Positions 63,221 through 64,000 of a DNA stretch of 64,000 nucleotides are shown here, piece after piece. The position numbers and the translations under genes were made by a program. Origin of the DNA: Paenibacillus chondroitinus NBRC 15376 (GTDB lineage: Bacteria; Bacillota; Bacilli; Paenibacillales; NBRC-103111). The stretch lies in contig NZ_BILW01000015.1 of NCBI RefSeq assembly GCF_004000765.1, forward strand, positions 62,001 to 126,000, in the 5' to 3' direction. The notes under the pieces were generated by a model that was given only the letters and a program-made list of their open reading frames with translations, searched no databases and was not told where the DNA came from. Position 1 is the stretch's first letter, and every line of letters starts with the position of its first letter.

Positions 63221-64000
63221 ATGACGACAGCATTAGAAGCACGAGCGAGAGGGAAGCGTGTTAGACTGCATAAACCGGAATTACTTGCCCCTGCGGGCAA
63301 TTTGGAAAAATTGAAATTTGCTATTCATTACGGGGCTGACGCGGTATATATTGGCGGACAGAAGTATGGTCTACGTTCCAGCGCAGACAACTTTTCGCTT
63401 GAAGAAATGCGTGAAGCGGTTGAGTTTGCGAATGGGTACGGAGCCAAAGTGTTCGTAGCAACGAACATTTATGCACATAACGAGGACATTGAAGGGCTGG
63501 ATGAGTACCTACGAGGACTTCAAGAGGTTGGGATTTCAGCCATCATTGCAGCGGACCCGCTGATTATGGAAACCTGCCGAAGAGTGGCGCCTAAACTGGA
63601 AGTTCATGTGAGTACACAGCAATCGGTGATGAACTGGCAAACCGTGAAGTTCTGGAAAGACCAGGGCATTGAGCGCGTCGTTCTGGCTCGTGAAGTCAGC
63701 ATGGAAGAAATTGATCAAATTAAAGCGCATGTCGATGTTGAGATTGAAGCTTTCATTCATGGGGCGATGTGCAGTTCCTACTCTGGCAGATGCGTGCTTT
63801 CCAATCATTTTACGGATCGTGACTCCAACCGCGGAGGCTGCTCGCAATCATGCCGCTGGAAATATGATCTGTTTGCCAAAGATCAGCCGGAATCAGCGCC
63901 GCTGGCGACGGATTTGCCGTTGTTTGGCGATGAAGATGATGCTTTTACGATGGGATCAAAGGATCTCAGCATGATCGAACATATCGCCGATATGATTGAA
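63221..64000 (+). CDS. U32-family protein, TrhP2/YrrO-like (3' end cut by window)
   Basis: Second U32 protein, open to the window edge (260 codons). 'ELLAPAGNLEKLKFAIHYGA', 'HVSTQQSVMNWQTVKFWK', and the U32 signature 'EAFIHGAMCSSYSGRCVLS' followed by 'RGGCSQSCRWKYDL', with four cysteines likely to bind an iron-sulfur cluster. ATG 63221, 26 bp after its partner. Expected to act with it in tRNA U34 hydroxylation using prephenate-derived chemistry. Confidence 0.92.
   Translation, partial: MTTALEARARGKRVRLHKPELLAPAGNLEKLKFAIHYGADAVYIGGQKYGLRSSADNFSLEEMREAVEFANGYGAKVFVATNIYAHNEDIEGLDEYLRGLQEVGISAIIAADPLIMETCRRVAPKLEVHVSTQQSVMNWQTVKFWKDQGIERVVLAREVSMEEIDQIKAHVDVEIEAFIHGAMCSSYSGRCVLSNHFTDRDSNRGGCSQSCRWKYDLFAKDQPESAPLATDLPLFGDEDDAFTMGSKDLSMIEHIADMIE

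Overview
The window is a chromosomal segment of an endospore-forming Bacillota, most probably Paenibacillus or a close relative. The evidence is the sporulation genes (spoIVFA/spoIVFB, spo0B, bofC, a SpoIID-type protein, spoVB), strong AGGAGG ribosome sites with many GTG/TTG starts, T-box leaders, and a gene order that follows the Bacillus subtilis obg-pheA, ruvAB-queA-tgt-yajC-spoVB-secDF, recJ-apt-relA-dtd-hisS-aspS and cymR-mnmA-alaS-mltG blocks. Departures from that order include an RNase E/G gene before rplU, a separate hom-thrB pair between pheB and pheA, split secD and secF, and several inserted genes. No rRNA, tRNA, CRISPR array, transposase or prophage was found.

Layout. 1-6372: spoIVFA/B, rng, the L21 leader with rplU-prp-rpmA, spo0B, obg. 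6373-7070: a gene-free stretch packed with short repeats. 7071-9896: a TrpD-like protein, a secreted SH3b2-NlpC/P60 hydrolase and a Nudix protein. 10063-13731: pheB-hom-thrB-pheA. 13918-16489: a LysM repeat protein (spore coat/cortex type), an ECF sigma factor with a hydrophobic tail and a small membrane protein. 16607-24949: bofC, ruvCAB, a SpoIID-type amidase enhancer, queA-tgt-yajC. 24998-33912: membrane proteins, spoVB, comN, secD-secF, a cation-efflux homologue. 33970-42238: recJ-apt-relA-dtd, a 57-residue ORF and a membrane-anchored FAD oxidoreductase. 42342-43809: an extremely acidic small protein and a divergent DoxX/HxlR redox pair resembling CatD and YodB/CatR. 43850-48108: T-box, hisS-aspS-tcdA. 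48109-48744: a second repeat-rich gap. 48745-56275: rarA, a DUF3889 protein, mnmA with an AlkZ-related gene, cymR-cysteine desulfurase, a PRC-barrel protein, a zinc-ribbon protein and an AI-2E family permease. 56276-64000: a Fur-box locus, T-box-alaS, ireB-like, ruvX, two DUF1292 genes, mltG and two U32-family genes, the last cut by the window edge.

The most interesting non-coding signals are: (i) a consensus promoter followed at once by a 19-bp Fur box and then a C-rich, protein-free stretch ending in a hairpin (56331-56531, minus strand), which looks like a Fur-repressed small RNA of the FsrA type; (ii) two 185-bp elements, 19838-20022 and 48310-48494, with identical internal geometry (four 24-bp units at offsets 0, 50, 111 and 161, in the order forward, forward, reverse, reverse), lying in opposite orientation to each other; (iii) other repeat families in 6490-6870; (iv) a hisS-aspS T-box whose putative specifier reads GACAU, so that an Asp and a His codon overlap. 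All functional assignments come from reading protein and DNA sequence by eye; no database search was run.
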